DNA of 64,000 nt from Toxotes chatareus. Lineage: Eukaryota; Chordata; Actinopteri; Toxotidae. Location of the stretch: NCBI GenBank assembly GCA_016801885.1, contig CM028897.1, positions 1,061,001 to 1,125,000 of the forward strand. The letters are read 5' to 3'. Below, one piece after another: positions 35,401 through 47,960 of this stretch. Under the pieces are notes generated by a model. That model did no database searches. It was given only the letters and a program-made list of their open reading frames with translations, and was not told the origin of the DNA. The first letter of the stretch is position 1, and each line of letters begins with the position of its first letter. The translations under genes and the position numbers were made by a program.

Positions 35401-38400
35401 ATTGTTAGTTTTCTGTCAGTCATCTAATCGACTAATTTGCCTCCGTTCTGGTGGAGGTTCTGAGATTGTTGTCTCAAGTTTAACACATCATGAAATTTTC
35501 ATTAGGTCAAAGCTACTTTGAATATTATTACACCATCATATTAGAGTTGCTACCAGTTCAGGGGGTTGTACTGTCAGTCATCTCAGGAATCATTGTGTGG
35601 AGCAGCCTCACCTTCTGCTGGTGGTGAAGCTCCTTCATCTCATCCTTCAGATTGTCTTTCTGGATGTGGAGCTCCTGTATGAGCCTCATGGCCTATAATG
35701 ACAACAGACACTTACAAATCAATCAGTGGTCAACATTTTTTCTTCCACATGTATAAAATATTTAAAAAAGCTCAAATGACTCCTCTGGGGGATCTGAGGA
35801 CACTGACTTGAGAAAAAATAAAAATCTTTAATGCTCCCAACAGGTTCAGCTGAAGCATGTCTCACCCTGACCCCAGTGAAAGGACACTGGAATTCCACAG
35901 GAAGCTGACAAAGAGGATAAAGAACAATCAAAGTGTTAGAGATGAGACGAATCAAGCTGTTACACTCTTTTCACGCGTGGTGTTTCAGGCTGATAATCCG
36001 TTCTTTAACCAGGTCATTTACATTTCCTGTGCCACTGTCAGAGCTTGTTGGCAGAGTAAACAGTAAACAGCAAATTAGGAACAGGTGTGTGTGTGTGTGT
36101 GTGTGTGTGAGACACAAAGGAAATTCCTGAGCTGCATGGTGTTTAACTTGTGTCAAATGTGCCCGGACATGACATGATGCATAGCGACCCCACACAGCTC
36201 CACGGTCTGAATGACTAACAACTTGTTAATAAGTGCAGTCACACTCGACAGCACACACGGCCTGCTGTGTTTACTTACCAGAGACACAAAACCCAAAGCT
36301 GTTCTGTTTAATGTCGAGTAAGAAAATCAGAAAAAGGACTTAATAATGATCAACCAATTATCAAAAGAGCTGCCTAAACTCGAATTATTTTCAGTCCTCA
36401 GAGGTGACCAGTAGTGTAAGCTAAATCTGAGCAATGGTAATTATCAAAATGACAGAACAGACAAAAACCAATGTTGGAATAAACTAGAAGAAAATTGTGA
36501 AACTGTTCAAAAACACTCTCTAAAAATTGAATCACTTCAAATTTCCACCCAAATTTTCACTGCATAAATGTTTACATGTCCCGGTAGGAAAAGCATTCAC
36601 TCAGGTTCAGGGTCCTGGTGCTGCTCACGCTGTCATGGCTTACTGGGACACTTGAATAGAACAGAGTCAAAATGTTATTTTAATGACTCACAAACAGAAC
36701 CAGAAAAGTCACCTCCTGGGCAGAGGTAATAATTCAGTGACAGGAAAACAAGTAGGCCTCATTACTCTTTAAGCTGTCGTCTCAATAGGAACAGTCAGCC
36801 ATTAACTGAATATGACTGTTGCTGCACTTTGAACAGGAAACGTCACTGAAACGTTCTCACAGAGTCAGCGCAGGCACCACGGGGGTTTCCACAGCCAATC
36901 AAAACAATTCGTCTGACAGATTAATGGGTGCACTCTGGCGTACAGCCTGATCCCCACGACATGTGGTAGTTATACGGCAGATGGGGGGCTAAACAACTGC
37001 CCTGACAGGACGGGGCCTTTAGAAGAGAGACAGTGGTGGACGAGGGCACGCCGGGTCACCTTGTCATGGTTAAGTCAGTGGATACCCCAGCTGACCCCAG
37101 CTATGCCCACAGAGGACATGAATGATTCAGATGAGCTTCTGAAAGACGTAGCTTCACCTGCACCTGCCCGATGTCCTGCTTTTCACCTGAGCACTATTCA
37201 TCCCCTGACAACCAGAGTCATCTCTGCAGGGGACTAATTACCCCCCATCACACAGAGAGAGGGAGAGAGGGAGGATGAGATCAGGAGTGAGATAGGCAGA
37301 GGTGCTAGCAAGTCTGGGTGGTGTCACTGAAACACCTTCACCTTTAACATTGTCCTCTGATCAAACTCTTGTCCTTCACTGTAAATCAACCTGCTTTGTC
37401 TTTTCAGGGTAAAAGCTGAAGAAGACACAGCAGGCTTAGGAGCTGACGTTAACATCTTCGGCTCTTTCTACCTGTCTTTTGGAAGCAGACTGACAGAAAC
37501 CTGAACAGAGACACGCAGGGGTCATTTGAGATGTCAGGGTGGCGCCCATCTCCTTTTGTGCTCTGTTCTGTCATCAGCGGCTTAATACTAGGCTGAAATG
37601 TTCGCCGCAGCCTGCCAGAGATGGAAGCGAAGAAGAAGAGTATACTGCTAGCTCAGAGAAAACCTCATTTAACCAAACAACCAGGATGAGCAGGATAAGG
37701 ATCAATTACAAACAAATAAATAAATAAATAAGATACAAACTGCTGCTGACCTGCTTTATCTGGGCTTAAACTTTCAAGCAGGTTCACCTCTGGTGGCACC
37801 CCGATCAATGATGCCAGGCAGGTGTTTTCCATCGGCTGACAAAGGCAAAGCACCTGGTGTGACATCACTGCCAGGGGTGTGGCTACTAGTGCAACTTACA
37901 TGAACATCTCATTATAAAACAGAGACACACAATCAGCCTGAGCAAACAGATCTTTGTCCTGTGTCATCTATAATGACCAATATGTCTTAATAATAATAAT
38001 AAACTTTATTTTTTTTAACAAAGTTAAAAAATGTTTTACATGGTTTTCAACAGGATTACAACATTAAGCAACATTAAACTAGAAATTAGGTAAAATACTG
38101 CGAATATAAGATTAAGAAGAAACAATAAAAACAACAGTAGCTATCATTTAAAAAAAAAAAAAAAAAAAAAAGGGGTTTTAAACTTAAAAGTTAAGATGAG
38201 ATTTAAAACATATGCAATCTGGTGAAACTCAGAGTTCATTAAATATCCCAAATAAACCTGGTTTCATGAGTTTAAAGTTGTTATTTTAATTGTTTGAAGT
38301 GACTGAATGAGCCGTTGCTCTCACCTTGGACACGCCGTCCTCGCAGGTCTGGATGCGGGACAGGAGCTTTGCCTGTCCGTCCGCCGCGGTGGGGGAGGAG

Positions 38401-38696
38401 GGGGGCGGACTTGAGGTGGAGGCTATCCGCTCCTGCAGGTCGGTGGCGGGCTGAACGTCCTGCTCTATGCCCCCCTCAACCTGGAGCCGTTCCCCCGCCG
38501 TGTGCCGGTCCAGAGAGTCCGTGTGCGCGTCGCCGGGGGGAGAGCTCCTCCACCGGATCTTCTTCTCCCGGATCCCCAGCTGCATCAGCACGGCATGGAG
38601 CAGGGCGTGGAGGGCGCCGAAGTTGACAGCTCCCAGCTGAGGTGTCCCGATGGATAAGTTTAACAAGTCATACAAGGTGATGTTCTCCTCCGACAT
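25611..38696 (-). CDS. qrich2: QRICH2-like sperm-flagellum/cilia protein (20 coding exons)
   Basis: QRICH2 is a DUF4795 protein needed for sperm-flagellum assembly in mammals. Exons, high to low: 38696-38325, 35692-35612, 34975-34898, 34767-34654, 34497-34050, 33882-33797, 33635-33514, 33348-33252, 31219-30929, 30564-30442, 30073-30005, 29484-29320, 29223-29105, 28303-28238, 28043-27942, 27582-27388, 26766-26616, 26451-26343, 26009-25881, 25741-25611. All phases join; the sum is 3048 nt, 1015 residues. The N-terminal module (LYDLLNLSIGTPQLGAVNF) is followed by coiled coil, then DUF4795 (LDSKVSRLQFDSATEQLSAM; HCLSCDRPVVKHTPGP), then VGIVGLDGHIYRGR near the end. The long Gln-rich repeat of mammalian QRICH2 is absent. 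Start ATG 38694-38696; the frame upstream has no other ATG. Least certain: borders of the exons at 29484, 28043 and 27582, chosen by phase. Confidence 0.88.
25848..25874. repeat. (TG)n microsatellite in a qrich2 intron
   Basis: About 13 TG units directly beside the donor of the penultimate coding exon (exon ends at 25881 on the minus strand). On the transcript it reads as a CA repeat immediately after GTGAGT, a position where CA repeats are known to bind hnRNP L and affect splicing. Confidence 0.85.
26463..26492. repeat. (CA)n microsatellite in a qrich2 intron
   Basis: About 15 CA units. On the minus-strand transcript this is a (TG)n run just before the acceptor of the exon at 26451, in place of a normal polypyrimidine tract. 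Confidence 0.85.
31655..31800 (+). repeat. Teleost interspersed repeat (family D) in a qrich2 intron
   Basis: Reads TGCATGTTTTTGGGATTGTG, GAGGAAACCCACGCAGGCAC, GGGAGAACATGCAAACTC and GAGTTCGAACCCGGAGCCCT in order. This wording is one of the most frequent repeats in fish genomes. The GTTCGAACC phrase resembles a tRNA B box, but no cloverleaf can be drawn around it. Confidence 0.7.
31966..32695 (+). repeat. Dispersed ~0.73 kb repeat (family E), copy 1, in a qrich2 intron
   Basis: Starts ACATAGACTGTATAAGACAT and ends near GGCCTCTGGATGTAGCCGCC. It is nearly identical to 57602-58325, with about a dozen single-base differences and one 31-base insertion here (32571-32603 region). It carries a full palindromic CRE (TGACGTCA, 31992-31999) and GCCATCTTGG (32054-32063), the YY1-type core. 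No long frame, no obvious terminal repeats or poly(A) tail; class unknown. It lies between qrich2 exons ending at 33252 and starting at 31219. Confidence 0.9.
32584..32620. repeat. 18-bp perfect inverted repeat with 1-bp spacer inside family E copy 1
   Basis: GTTTTTGTGACAGTATGG (32584-32601) is the exact reverse complement of CCATACTGTCACAAAAAC (32603-32620). Copy 2 of the repeat has only the right arm, so the left arm arose after the copies separated. Confidence 0.95.
32930..33020. repeat. AT-rich end of an unclassified mobile element
   Basis: Contains TAATCGCGATTAATCAATAA and AATCGATTTTCACCACCCCT. This closing phrase is recurrent in fish genomes at the ends of DNA-transposon-like repeats. 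I cannot define the other end; 32760-32930 may belong to it. Confidence 0.4.
36085..36109. repeat. (TG)n microsatellite in a qrich2 intron
   Basis: About 12 TG units within the long first intron region of qrich2. Confidence 0.8.
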
Positions 38697-39770
38697 GTTT
38701 GTTTGTGAGCGGGAAGACAACCGTTAATTAAAGTTAAGCTAACATTAGTTAGCTTATCAAAATATATTTCAGCAAACAAATGCGGCTTGTGATGAAACAA
38801 TAGAATATAGGAAAACATATAGAAGTTATTATTTTTTTAAATTCACTTTGTTGTTTCTCTAACGTTAGAAATCGTGTCCGGCATCCCACCGACACCGTTA
38901 ATCTCTGGCGTTTGTTAGAATGTGGAAATGTTCAAGAGAAAACAGCAACTCCGCGGCGTCAAAGCGGACAGATTCACCGGAAACAGACACCTGCCCTTCA
39001 AAGTAAAAAAAAAAAAAAAAAAAAGTCATAAAGGTTTATTCTCAACAGAATCGTGCTAATTATTTCCATATTTAGCAACATATTGTGAAACAGTAAAATA
39101 TTCAAACCAGTCTGTCTGACACCAACATTCAGGCCACAGTCAAAGTCACTGAGGTCACATTTTTTCATTATATATATCTGTATTTATCTTCTTATTCTTT
39201 AATTCTTAATTATCTTGATAATTATTCAGGTAGTGAAAGCTGTTCAGTAAACATAGTAACCTATTCGGTTATATGACAAACAAGTATGGCTGCCTGTAGT
39301 TTCTGTATCTGCTGTAGTTTTAGGGATTTTAGGGACATTTTTAAAAAGCTTCTCCAGAGAAAGACAGAACCATGGTAGCAGTTATGTCAAGTTTTCAGTT
39401 TTTCTTTGAACCACCATCAGGAGCAGGTAGAGGTGACAAAGAGACGACTGTAAGTCGATACCAGGTGTGTCATACGATTGTTTTATTCTTAAAAGGAGGG
39501 CTTTTATTTTCAAGCTTTTGACCGGATGTAGTATTTAGTTGTTTCCAGCTTGGCACCGCGGATTCCCACGTTGGAATCAACTCGCGGCGTTACCGGTTGC
39601 TAGGCAACAAGAGGTGAGTCAGGCTGCGTTCACGGAATGGGCAAAAGTGCCGCATTTCCTAAGCACAGAAACAGTTGGTCCCCGTTTTCTGCTGCTCTTT
39701 GTGAACCACGCTCTGTATTATGAAACACCGCTTTGGTTCATTTCGGAAAAGCACACAGCTAATGTTCAAA
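38697..39770 (-). promoter_or_regulatory. qrich2: qrich2 upstream region with a palindromic RFX X-box
   Basis: The gap between the qrich2 start codon and the inferred mfsd11 3' end. At 39596-39608 GTTGCTAGGCAAC matches both half-sites of the RFX X-box with a 1-base spacer. Poly(A) tracts occur near 39006-39023. No coding exon is seen; a 5' UTR intron is possible because the X-box lies 0.9 kb above the ATG. RFX factors act with FOXJ1 on ciliary and flagellar genes (established); use at this site is inferred. Confidence 0.5.
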
Positions 39771-39777
39771 ATAACAT

Positions 39778-42134
39778 TTTATTGATAATAAAAACAAGCA
39801 AGCAAAGGTTCGGGTGCCATTCTTAATTACTACATTCAAGTATAAAATCATCTTCCAAGTACACATGCATTTCCCTTAATATCCTTGAGATTGATTGCAT
39901 CCATTGCAGTCACAACATGAAACACAACGTGAGCAAACCCAAACCCTCATGTTTTATTTGGCAATAAATTACCTAGATTATATACTGTAATTCATAAACT
40001 GACACTTTAAACAAAAAAAAAAAAAAAAAACTACAGCATCTAAGATACAGCTCTGCGTTGCCCTTTAATTACCACATCACATCAAGCTGTCAGGAAAAGA
40101 CAGCGTGTAAAGGCCTGTGTTCAGCACTGTGTTGGTTTGGCATCAGATCAGTTTAAAATGAGTGACTGTTCCTCAGTGGGTAATGATGCTGGTAATTCAA
40201 CAGAAAAGGAAGAGTCTGCAGCCTCGTTGGCAGCTCTGTGACGCTGTAATGCTCATTGTAAAAGAACCACACAGAAAGATAAACACGACGGTGCGTAGTT
40301 TGTTTTCAGTGAAGGTAAAAACAGACGGAGTAAAGGTCTTTGGTAACTTATTTCAGGAGGGTTTATCATGCTGTGTGTGGCAGTACTACAGAGTTCTGTT
40401 GTTTGGCCACATGCAGGCAGACAGGTCGGCACATTCCACTGATTTTAAAATTAAGATTCATTTCCTCATCGTGATTGGTCCTTAATGGTCCAGGGTCTGT
40501 CTGTGTTACAAACAGGTTGAGAGGAGTTTAAAAGATGCAGACAGGGAGGGTTCCACAAATGATTCGATGTAGTTGCATTATGGGAACTGTAGGAAGCAGG
40601 GTTTTTGGACCCTGACCTGCAGTTTCCTCCTGATTTACCATCACGTTGTTTCACATCTCCCCTTGAATCACATTCGATCAAAGAGAAAAAACAGCACAAA
40701 CCAAACAGATCCGCTTAATTTCATCTGAACTAAATGCTGTCACCCACTTTCAATTATGAGAAGTTTTCTGGAATGCAGAGTCACGGGTCGTCTTTAAGAC
40801 GCCCCAGATCTTATTACGGCTAAACCTATTATGTATCACAGGGCGCATGATGAGGGAATATCCAGATGAGAAAAACAGCATAAGAAAAGTGTGAGGACAA
40901 AAACGGATTTCACTCTCAAACAAAAGTTAAAGGACAGAGTTCAGTTTCTTGATAATGTTTCCCTTTAAACTGCTCCACTCCCACTTCCTGTAATGTCCTT
41001 AAGTCAAAGTCACTGTCACACAGCCAAAGCTGAAAAAGGCTTGGCTGGTAAACGACTTGAGATTTCAGAGCATTTGTCGTTAAAGTCCTTTTTCAGGTTG
41101 CCATCACCTTGTGACTGCAGCAGCAGTGGATACACAACACACCTGCTTCATGTGGACTGAATCATAGTCTCTGACAGTGACATTATTATCAGAGATGTAT
41201 GGAGCCCAGGAGCAGCTGTTCGGTCTCTAGGCTGAATCTGTGTGCAGAGCAAGCTTTTGAGAGTGCAGGAGGTGTCCACAAGAGAGTGGAAGACCTTTGA
41301 AAGGATCAGACTGGGATGGTTTAATTCACATCATCATCGAATCCCACGAAAAGCCAAAAACCAGTAATGTGTCCCGGTGTGTGTTCAGACAACGTGTCTG
41401 TGGCTCTCAGCTCCGAGCCTGAAGACTTAAATCTTTAAAAACACCTCACCAATATATAGTTTGATTTTTGTGTCATTATTTGTGTGTGGGACTGAGTCAG
41501 AATAAAACTACAGTCTGTGTGTGTTCATGGTGATGAACACACACACACACACTGAGTGGAGGTTCTGGTCTTTTCGTGGGATTTGATGAGGAAAAAGAAA
41601 AAACAGATTTATCTGCACATGCAGCCAGAGCAGCCGCACCAGCTGCAAACATTAAAACCTGCAGCTGGTTCACAACAAAGTCAGCGTTACTCCTCAGGAC
41701 CTCTCAGTACAGGCACTCGCAGTGGGCCCATTATTTTATATCATTGCCGAAAGGCCTTGAATGAAAAGTGCTCGATACTTCATTAACAAATCTCTACCCG
41801 TCATGCCAAGTATGTCATCATGTTTTGTTCAGATTGATTACAAAGCTGTGCACACAAAATGATGAAGGAAAGGCCTGGAAAGAAACAAAATGAGGTATAT
41901 CTGGTGTGCACACAGTACCTCCTCATGCCTTTTGATTTAGTACAGATAAATGTTGAGATGGAGATGAACGTCTGACTCTGGCTCTCCCGCAGCCACGGCC
42001 AGGCTCCACACAGACCGGGTCGCTCTGGAAAAAACAAACATACCACAGTGTGAGTCTCTGTTAGCAGAGGCTGGGATACCTGTGCAGAGCCGAACATCTC
42101 CAGCTGTGCCCTCCTCATCCTCACCGGAAACAGA
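39778..42134 (-). other. mfsd11: mfsd11 3' UTR with polyadenylation signal
   Basis: Downstream of the mfsd11 stop on the minus strand there is no coding frame for 2.3 kb. AATAAA on that strand lies at 39778-39783. A poly(A/T) tract at 40010-40030 and a short CA run at 41536-41552 are included. The extent is inferred from the signal. Confidence 0.5.
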
Positions 42135-45100
42135 TCAGATGCTGTCGTAGTCCGATTCCCTCCTGTTGGACTCGGCCACCCACTCGGCCACGAAGAAGGA
42201 CATCGAGCCCAGAAAACCTACCAGGACCAGGATGAGCAGCTGCCAGTGCAGCAGCAGGTAGTTACTGTAGAAGAAGGCCAGAGCGGCCATGATGGACTGC
42301 AGAGGAAATGATACATGAATGAAACTTAAAGGGAAATATCGTCTTCTATTTTATTTTCACTGTTGTAACTCAACGTGTGTCACTGTCGCAGCGTGCCGTA
42401 TTTAAACGTCACCTGGATGAACTTGAAGACGGCGAAGGCGGGAGCGCTGTTGTTCCGGAACATGAAGCCAATGATGCTGAGAAGCTGAGTGTTGAAGCAG
42501 CTGTCGCCCAAACCGAGCAGGAAGCTGCAGAGGAACGCCACGCCGACACTGAACCGCAAACAACAACACAAACATCACAGTTAACAAGAGGCGCCTGGAC
42601 TGCGGCTGTACAACCACGTGACAAAAGAAGGAGCGTGTGCACTGTACAAGTAGTTTGTCGTCAGTGTTAACAGGAGTTCAAAAATAAGTCAATGAATGAG
42701 CACAAAGCTCCTTCTCCAGATGTCCAGAGTGAATTTTCTTTTTATCTGAAATGTTTAGGATGTACAAGATTCAACATAATAACTCTGATTTAGGTGTCTA
42801 AGTTACGGTTAAACATTTCAAACATTTCGTTTTCTTTCATTTTACTTACTAATTGCAGTGTGAACTCCCACAAGTTTAAGAGCACACGCAGCACAGGCCA
42901 TGATGAAATGTGAGAACTGACAGCAGTAAAGAGGAGCTCTGGATTAGGTTCTTCGTACCTGGGGCTGATGTAGGCCTGCAGGTCTGTTCCTGCCTCCGGG
43001 GCCAGAGGAGCGTCGCTGGCAATGTTCAGGAAAATCAGGTAAAAGGCAACGTAGTGAGTGATGAGCCCCAGCAGCACCACCGGGTTCCTCCCAAACCGAT
43101 TGCTCTTGTTCAGCATCCCAAACACGCCCCCTCCTGGCCAGACAGAGCAGAAGCAGGAAGAGTAATTAACCTGCAGCCTCGTGACTCTCTTCAGGTGGTT
43201 TCCTGGTTCTCTCTGCAGCTCATGTGACAAACCACATCATAAATGAAGGGTAGGAAAGGACACGGCTCAGAGGACTCACCTAGGATCTCGCCTAAGCCAA
43301 TGAAAATCCCAGAGATGCCGATCAAACTCTTTGCATCTTGGCCAAACCGCGTCATGGCTCCGATACACGTCCCGTACACCCCGCTGTAAAAGGTGAGCTC
43401 CAAGCCTGACGGAGCACACAGAGCAGCATGCATGACTTCAGACTCAGGTACATCCTCCACATCCATCCACCACACACTTCATTCTTACTTCACCCACCTG
43501 TGTATCCGATGGAGATGCTCAGCAGCAGCATCTCTTTGGTGACAAATATCTTACACGCTTGGACTGTGAACAAAAAGGCGGCTGTTAACACACGACACAG
43601 TTCTGTTGCTCAAATGGTTAAAACCTCATGAAGTGTTTATTCTGGAAAACTCACCAAAAGCATCCAGAGCTTGTGAGCAGAGGCCTGCGCGAGGTGAGCT
43701 GCAAGGAGGAAACACACAGCAGCGGCAAAATGAGACGCCTGCCATCCCCTGACAGGGGTCAAATGATGGTACTGATACAGATAAGACTAGAACTTCTCTG
43801 TCTTAAAGGACTCTGTCCCCCCACCTTTCACAGGACCATATTTTTTCTAGGACATTTTCACCTTATGACTCATCCCCAAACTGGACTCGGTTGCTCCGGC
43901 AACTGAATCACAGCAGTTTCAAAGAAAAATGTAGGAAAGACGACAAAGGATAGCATTTACAGTTAAAGGTCACCCGTCTCGTCCTGCACTGTTCCCATAA
44001 AAAATACTGTTCCTGCTCCAGGAGGGACGACCTTCTGTCTCCCATCTGTCTTTAAAAAATAGATTATCCAGCACAATTCCAGTCTACTTTCCACAATCTT
44101 TACTTTTTTGGTGGAAATCTTAATTAAAAAATGTCGAGGCTGAAGAAGGTGTTGACATGACAGATATCAATAATCAGTGGCCAGTTCCAGGCCCCCTGTG
44201 CAGCTCTGGGCCTCCTGAAACACTCAGAAATCCCCCTGTGTACTTTGCATCGCACTGTTAGAAACTTAGAAAACATTTTTTATACCGTTCTAAGAATCCA
44301 TTGGCTTCCAGTCATTTTAGTCCAGTAGTTGCAGAGTTGCATTACTGCTATGAAGTAATTAGGCTTGATTTTTCTCTGATTCCAGGGTCTAAGGACAGAT
44401 CATGGTGTCACATGCTGCACAGATCGTAAAACTCCTTCAGGAACATTTGTGATGTTGGATTTTATATATAACATTTGACTTGATAAAGTGTCTCCAGGAC
44501 TTTTTGCTCAGTTTCCTAACTTTCCAGGACTTTTCCATGACTCAGAAGTGACATACAGACAAACTGCCAGGTTTTCCAGGACTCTCCAGGAAATCCTGAA
44601 AATAAACAATATGGCTCCTCCTTCCCTCAGTCCTTTTATTATTAAATCAAACCTCAACTGAAAATCCACCTGAGAGATCTTCTCCTGCTCAGGAGGAAAA
44701 GTAGATGAATTCCTCCACTAAATTAAAGGAGTGTGCTCGGGGTCATGTGCTCCTGTTCATCTGTGCTAGTGCAAATCATGTCGAGCTATTTTACAGTAAA
44801 ACGCTGGTGCTCTTATTGTGTCTTCTCGTGCTGTATTATATGATATTATGCTCCTTTATAGCACTGATATGTTTTATTGTGCAGTATTATTGCACAGCAC
44901 TGTCCTCTTGCACTGTGTGGAATGATACTGTGCTCTGTTTGTGTTGAGAATGTTCTGTGTCCACAGACCACAGATGAAAATCAGACTTTAGGGTAAGTCA
45001 GGCATATTTTCAGAAATGTAACCAATGTGCATCGCCTCAGTGAAGTAAACGAGTACGTAAACTCACACAGCTGTGGAGCTGTCCGTGGATTCGGCCTGCA

Positions 45101-47141
45101 GCAACGACTCCGACGCCTCAGAGGAAGAGGATTCCGGGTCAGGCTTCCGGATCAGAAAGAAGAGGAAGCAGCCGACCAGGCTGATCACCGTGAGAGAGAT
45201 GAACACCGTCTGACGGTCTTTGTCTGAGACACACAACATGAGTCACACTCTTAAAATTAAACCTCTCATGAGAAGTCAGCACAGGAACTTCTAACCTATG
45301 AATAGCAATAAACTCATGAAGCACAGAAGAGGCAGAGATTTCCCACCTGTTATGTGAACATGTCCGTGCCAGGCACAGTATATGTAGAGGTTTCCAAAGA
45401 ATAAGCTGCAGAGAGACAAGGGGAGTTTAACAAATTCTGCATCCAAAGCTCAAGATAAACAGATAGAAGCATGGAAAAATTACTGAGCAGGCCCCCAAAG
45501 GGTCAGGGGGCCCCTGGACCAGAGCCTCTGTCTGTAGTAACTGTTAACACAACAAAGAGACACACAACTGGTAAATAAATAGACCATTACCGTTACCATA
45601 CTTTCCCTGCAACATTTCTCTTCTTTTATTTGCACGAGTTCGTCACTTCTGTGTCCAGATTTGTTCTTTTTCTTTAGCTGTTCTTCAGTGACTGCTGTAC
45701 AGCTCTCCATAAAACTCAGCTAGACTTAAGTGCATGCTGGGAAAAAGCTTTCACCTGAACTGCAGGAGGGCCCAAAATATTCCACTGTTTCTTCCAATGG
45801 TGTGGTCAGAGGAGTTGATGGCGAGCACATTTCCCTGAGCCGTCCACAGCACTAGAGAGCAAAATTGAAAAGGTCAACACACATACAAGCAACAGAAGAC
45901 TAGTTGGGGTTGTTGGATAACGTCGTGTTACCTGCTGCTCCTATTCCAACCAACACAGATGCGGTGTAGAAGCTCCAAGTGTACGGGTAAATGAACATAG
46001 CAATGTAGCCGCTGTAGAAAACAATTTGAAAACTCATTAGAGGAACGATTTAGCATGGGAAAAGTGGGGGCAGGGAAAGTGTTAGTCAGTGTGCGCTTAC
46101 CTGTAGAAAAGACCACTGATGAACATCGATAACTGTGGTCCAATGACAGTCACCACTGAAGGAGCGATCAGGTTGGATGCAGAGAAGACGCCGTAGATGA
46201 TGGCCATGCTGAGTGACAGACAGCAGCACAGTTAATGTGTGTGGTAAAGGACTCTGCTCAGGTGTGATTTAAACAAATGAATTTCAATTCATTCACTTAA
46301 GACAAAACAAGTTTGCAAACAAAAGTACACTTAGATTCATTTACACAAACATAAACCACCTAAAAATGGAAAAATCAGGTGGAATCTAACGACACCTGGC
46401 AATAAAAAACACCAAACATTTCATTTCATTTTTCTTTAAATTCTTTTCATTTATTTTCAATAACTTTGAGAATTGGACTTTTACATGGACAAAACAAACA
46501 CTGAAGGTCTCACTTTCTCATTCTGGGTAGCTGTGATAGATAAAACCAGTTCCAACTCGACCAGCTAAAACAGTAAAAACCTAATTTTACATATACTATA
46601 ACACGGATAGGATATTTCCTGAAATCCAGACTTACTGCTACACACTGAACTCAGAGTAAACTTTGTTCCCTAAAACGGTTTACCCAAGATTCGATTATCT
46701 TTCAGGGATTTCTGAGCGCGATTGATTTGATTATAGAAGGTCCAACAACGTCTGTGTCGACACTGGCAAAGTCTTCAAGTCAATGAAACCACAGCATTTT
46801 GCACTCAGCCTAACATCTGTACACATACTGTGTGCTGCAGTATCAGTGGAATATAATGTAACGCAGTCAGTGCATGTGGCCGTTTACCTCGTGTATCCGC
46901 TGCCATGGAACTCAGTGCTGTTGAAGCTCTTGATCACTGTTTGCTGTAAAGACGAAGAAAGATGACTGAGGACTGACAGTCTGGGTTTTCTTATCTTAGG
47001 TGATATGTGATCAGTCCGGAATGTGCATCAGTAAATACAACCTACCTCTATATTGCCACATGTCTGAAAAGCAGTGAACATAAACATAAAGCCGAAGCCT
47101 AGGATAATGATGTTTAAAAGCCTCTTCCCCTCTGGACTCAT
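42135..47141 (-). CDS. mfsd11: UNC93-like protein MFSD11 (13 coding exons)
   Basis: Multi-pass membrane protein of the major facilitator superfamily, UNC93 branch; its transported substrate is not established. Exons, high to low: 47141-47046, 46943-46888, 46208-46101, 46011-45932, 45851-45755, 45405-45347, 45223-45067, 43698-43655, 43563-43498, 43405-43280, 43133-42959, 42548-42413, 42296-42135. They sum to 1362 nt, 453 residues, against about 449 in human. Seen: MSPEGKRLLNIIILGFGFMF at the start, SNLIAPSVVTVIGPQLSMFI, a Ser-rich cytosolic loop (ESSSSEASESLLQAESTDSS, about residues 197-216), FYSGVYGTCIGAMTRFG, SDCFNTQ-type motif (GLGDSCFNTQLLSIIGF) and a final ESDYDSI. All introns are GT-AG. 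Head-to-head with srsf2, as in human. Confidence 0.95.
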
Positions 47142-47960
47142 TTTGGAGGCTGTTTGCCAGTTCCTTCAGGAAGTGAGTACAAAAAAAATCTACTGGAGTC
47201 AACAATGCATCTGAGAACAGAAGGACAAGAAGAAGTACAAATCAGAAAAGTGATGTCCAAGAAACTTTAATGCACTCATTTTAACACTACTTGGTGAGGA
47301 AATAAAGTACTTTCCTCTCTTTCAACCAAACTCCTTTCAAAAAACTGTTATTTTATAACAAACACATACGCACTTAAAACAGTGTGAGGAATAATAAATG
47401 ATACCCAACATTTATGACTTGACAACATACAATAATTACTTCGGCCATTTATAAGTCACATAGAAACAACTTCATTACGCTAAAATAACAACTTTCAGAA
47501 CTGATTTTCACAGCTCGCCGCCTCCCATTTCGATGTGTTCTGGTGGAGTTAAACTGCCTTAAAAGAAGTGTTGTATGGTTAATGTATTATATATTATGTC
47601 AAATTATAAACTGGGTCGTTTGGATTACCATAAGACATGAATGTATGTTCTATCAGATATTATGTCGGACTGTGAGCAAAGGAGCATTTAGGTGAAGGGT
47701 TGTCTAAAGGCGGTTTGTCTTCGGTGTTCGATTTTTAAGAAGAGGAGGAAAGGATCGAGACAACTGCTGATCCCAAGAGACAGATGTGTCTTTTCGTATG
47801 TGAAATGTCAAGCTTAGGAAAACAACTTACCCAGCAGTGCCGAAGCCGTGTAGCTAACCCTGGCTGCTGCTCTTTGTGCGGACTCAGTGTGTTTTCAGTA
47901 GCATAGTTAGCTATTTGTGGACCGTCCGATATCCTCTGCCATTCGTCTTCTCCGTGTGCT
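47142..47960 (-). promoter_or_regulatory. mfsd11: mfsd11 5' UTR exons and intron
   Basis: On the minus strand the coding exon extends up to an acceptor (TTCTGTTCTCAG) so that the exon begins at 47210, and a donor CTGG|GTAAGT lies at 47831/47830. This gives a non-coding first exon around 47831-47950 and a 620-base 5' UTR intron. The retained leader begins with an upstream ATG (ATGCATTG), not in the family's reading frame. Inferred from splice signals. Confidence 0.5.

Noticed and set aside
37765..37868. Extra exon 2 in the main qrich2 model
   Set aside because: Exons ending at 38325 and starting at 35692 already join in phase 0; including this piece with its best donor breaks the frame. Kept only as a low-interest finding.
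38315..38626. 103-codon frame on the plus strand
   Set aside because: It is the antisense shadow of qrich2 exon 1; the Arg/Pro/Gly-rich composition is typical of antisense GC-rich coding DNA.
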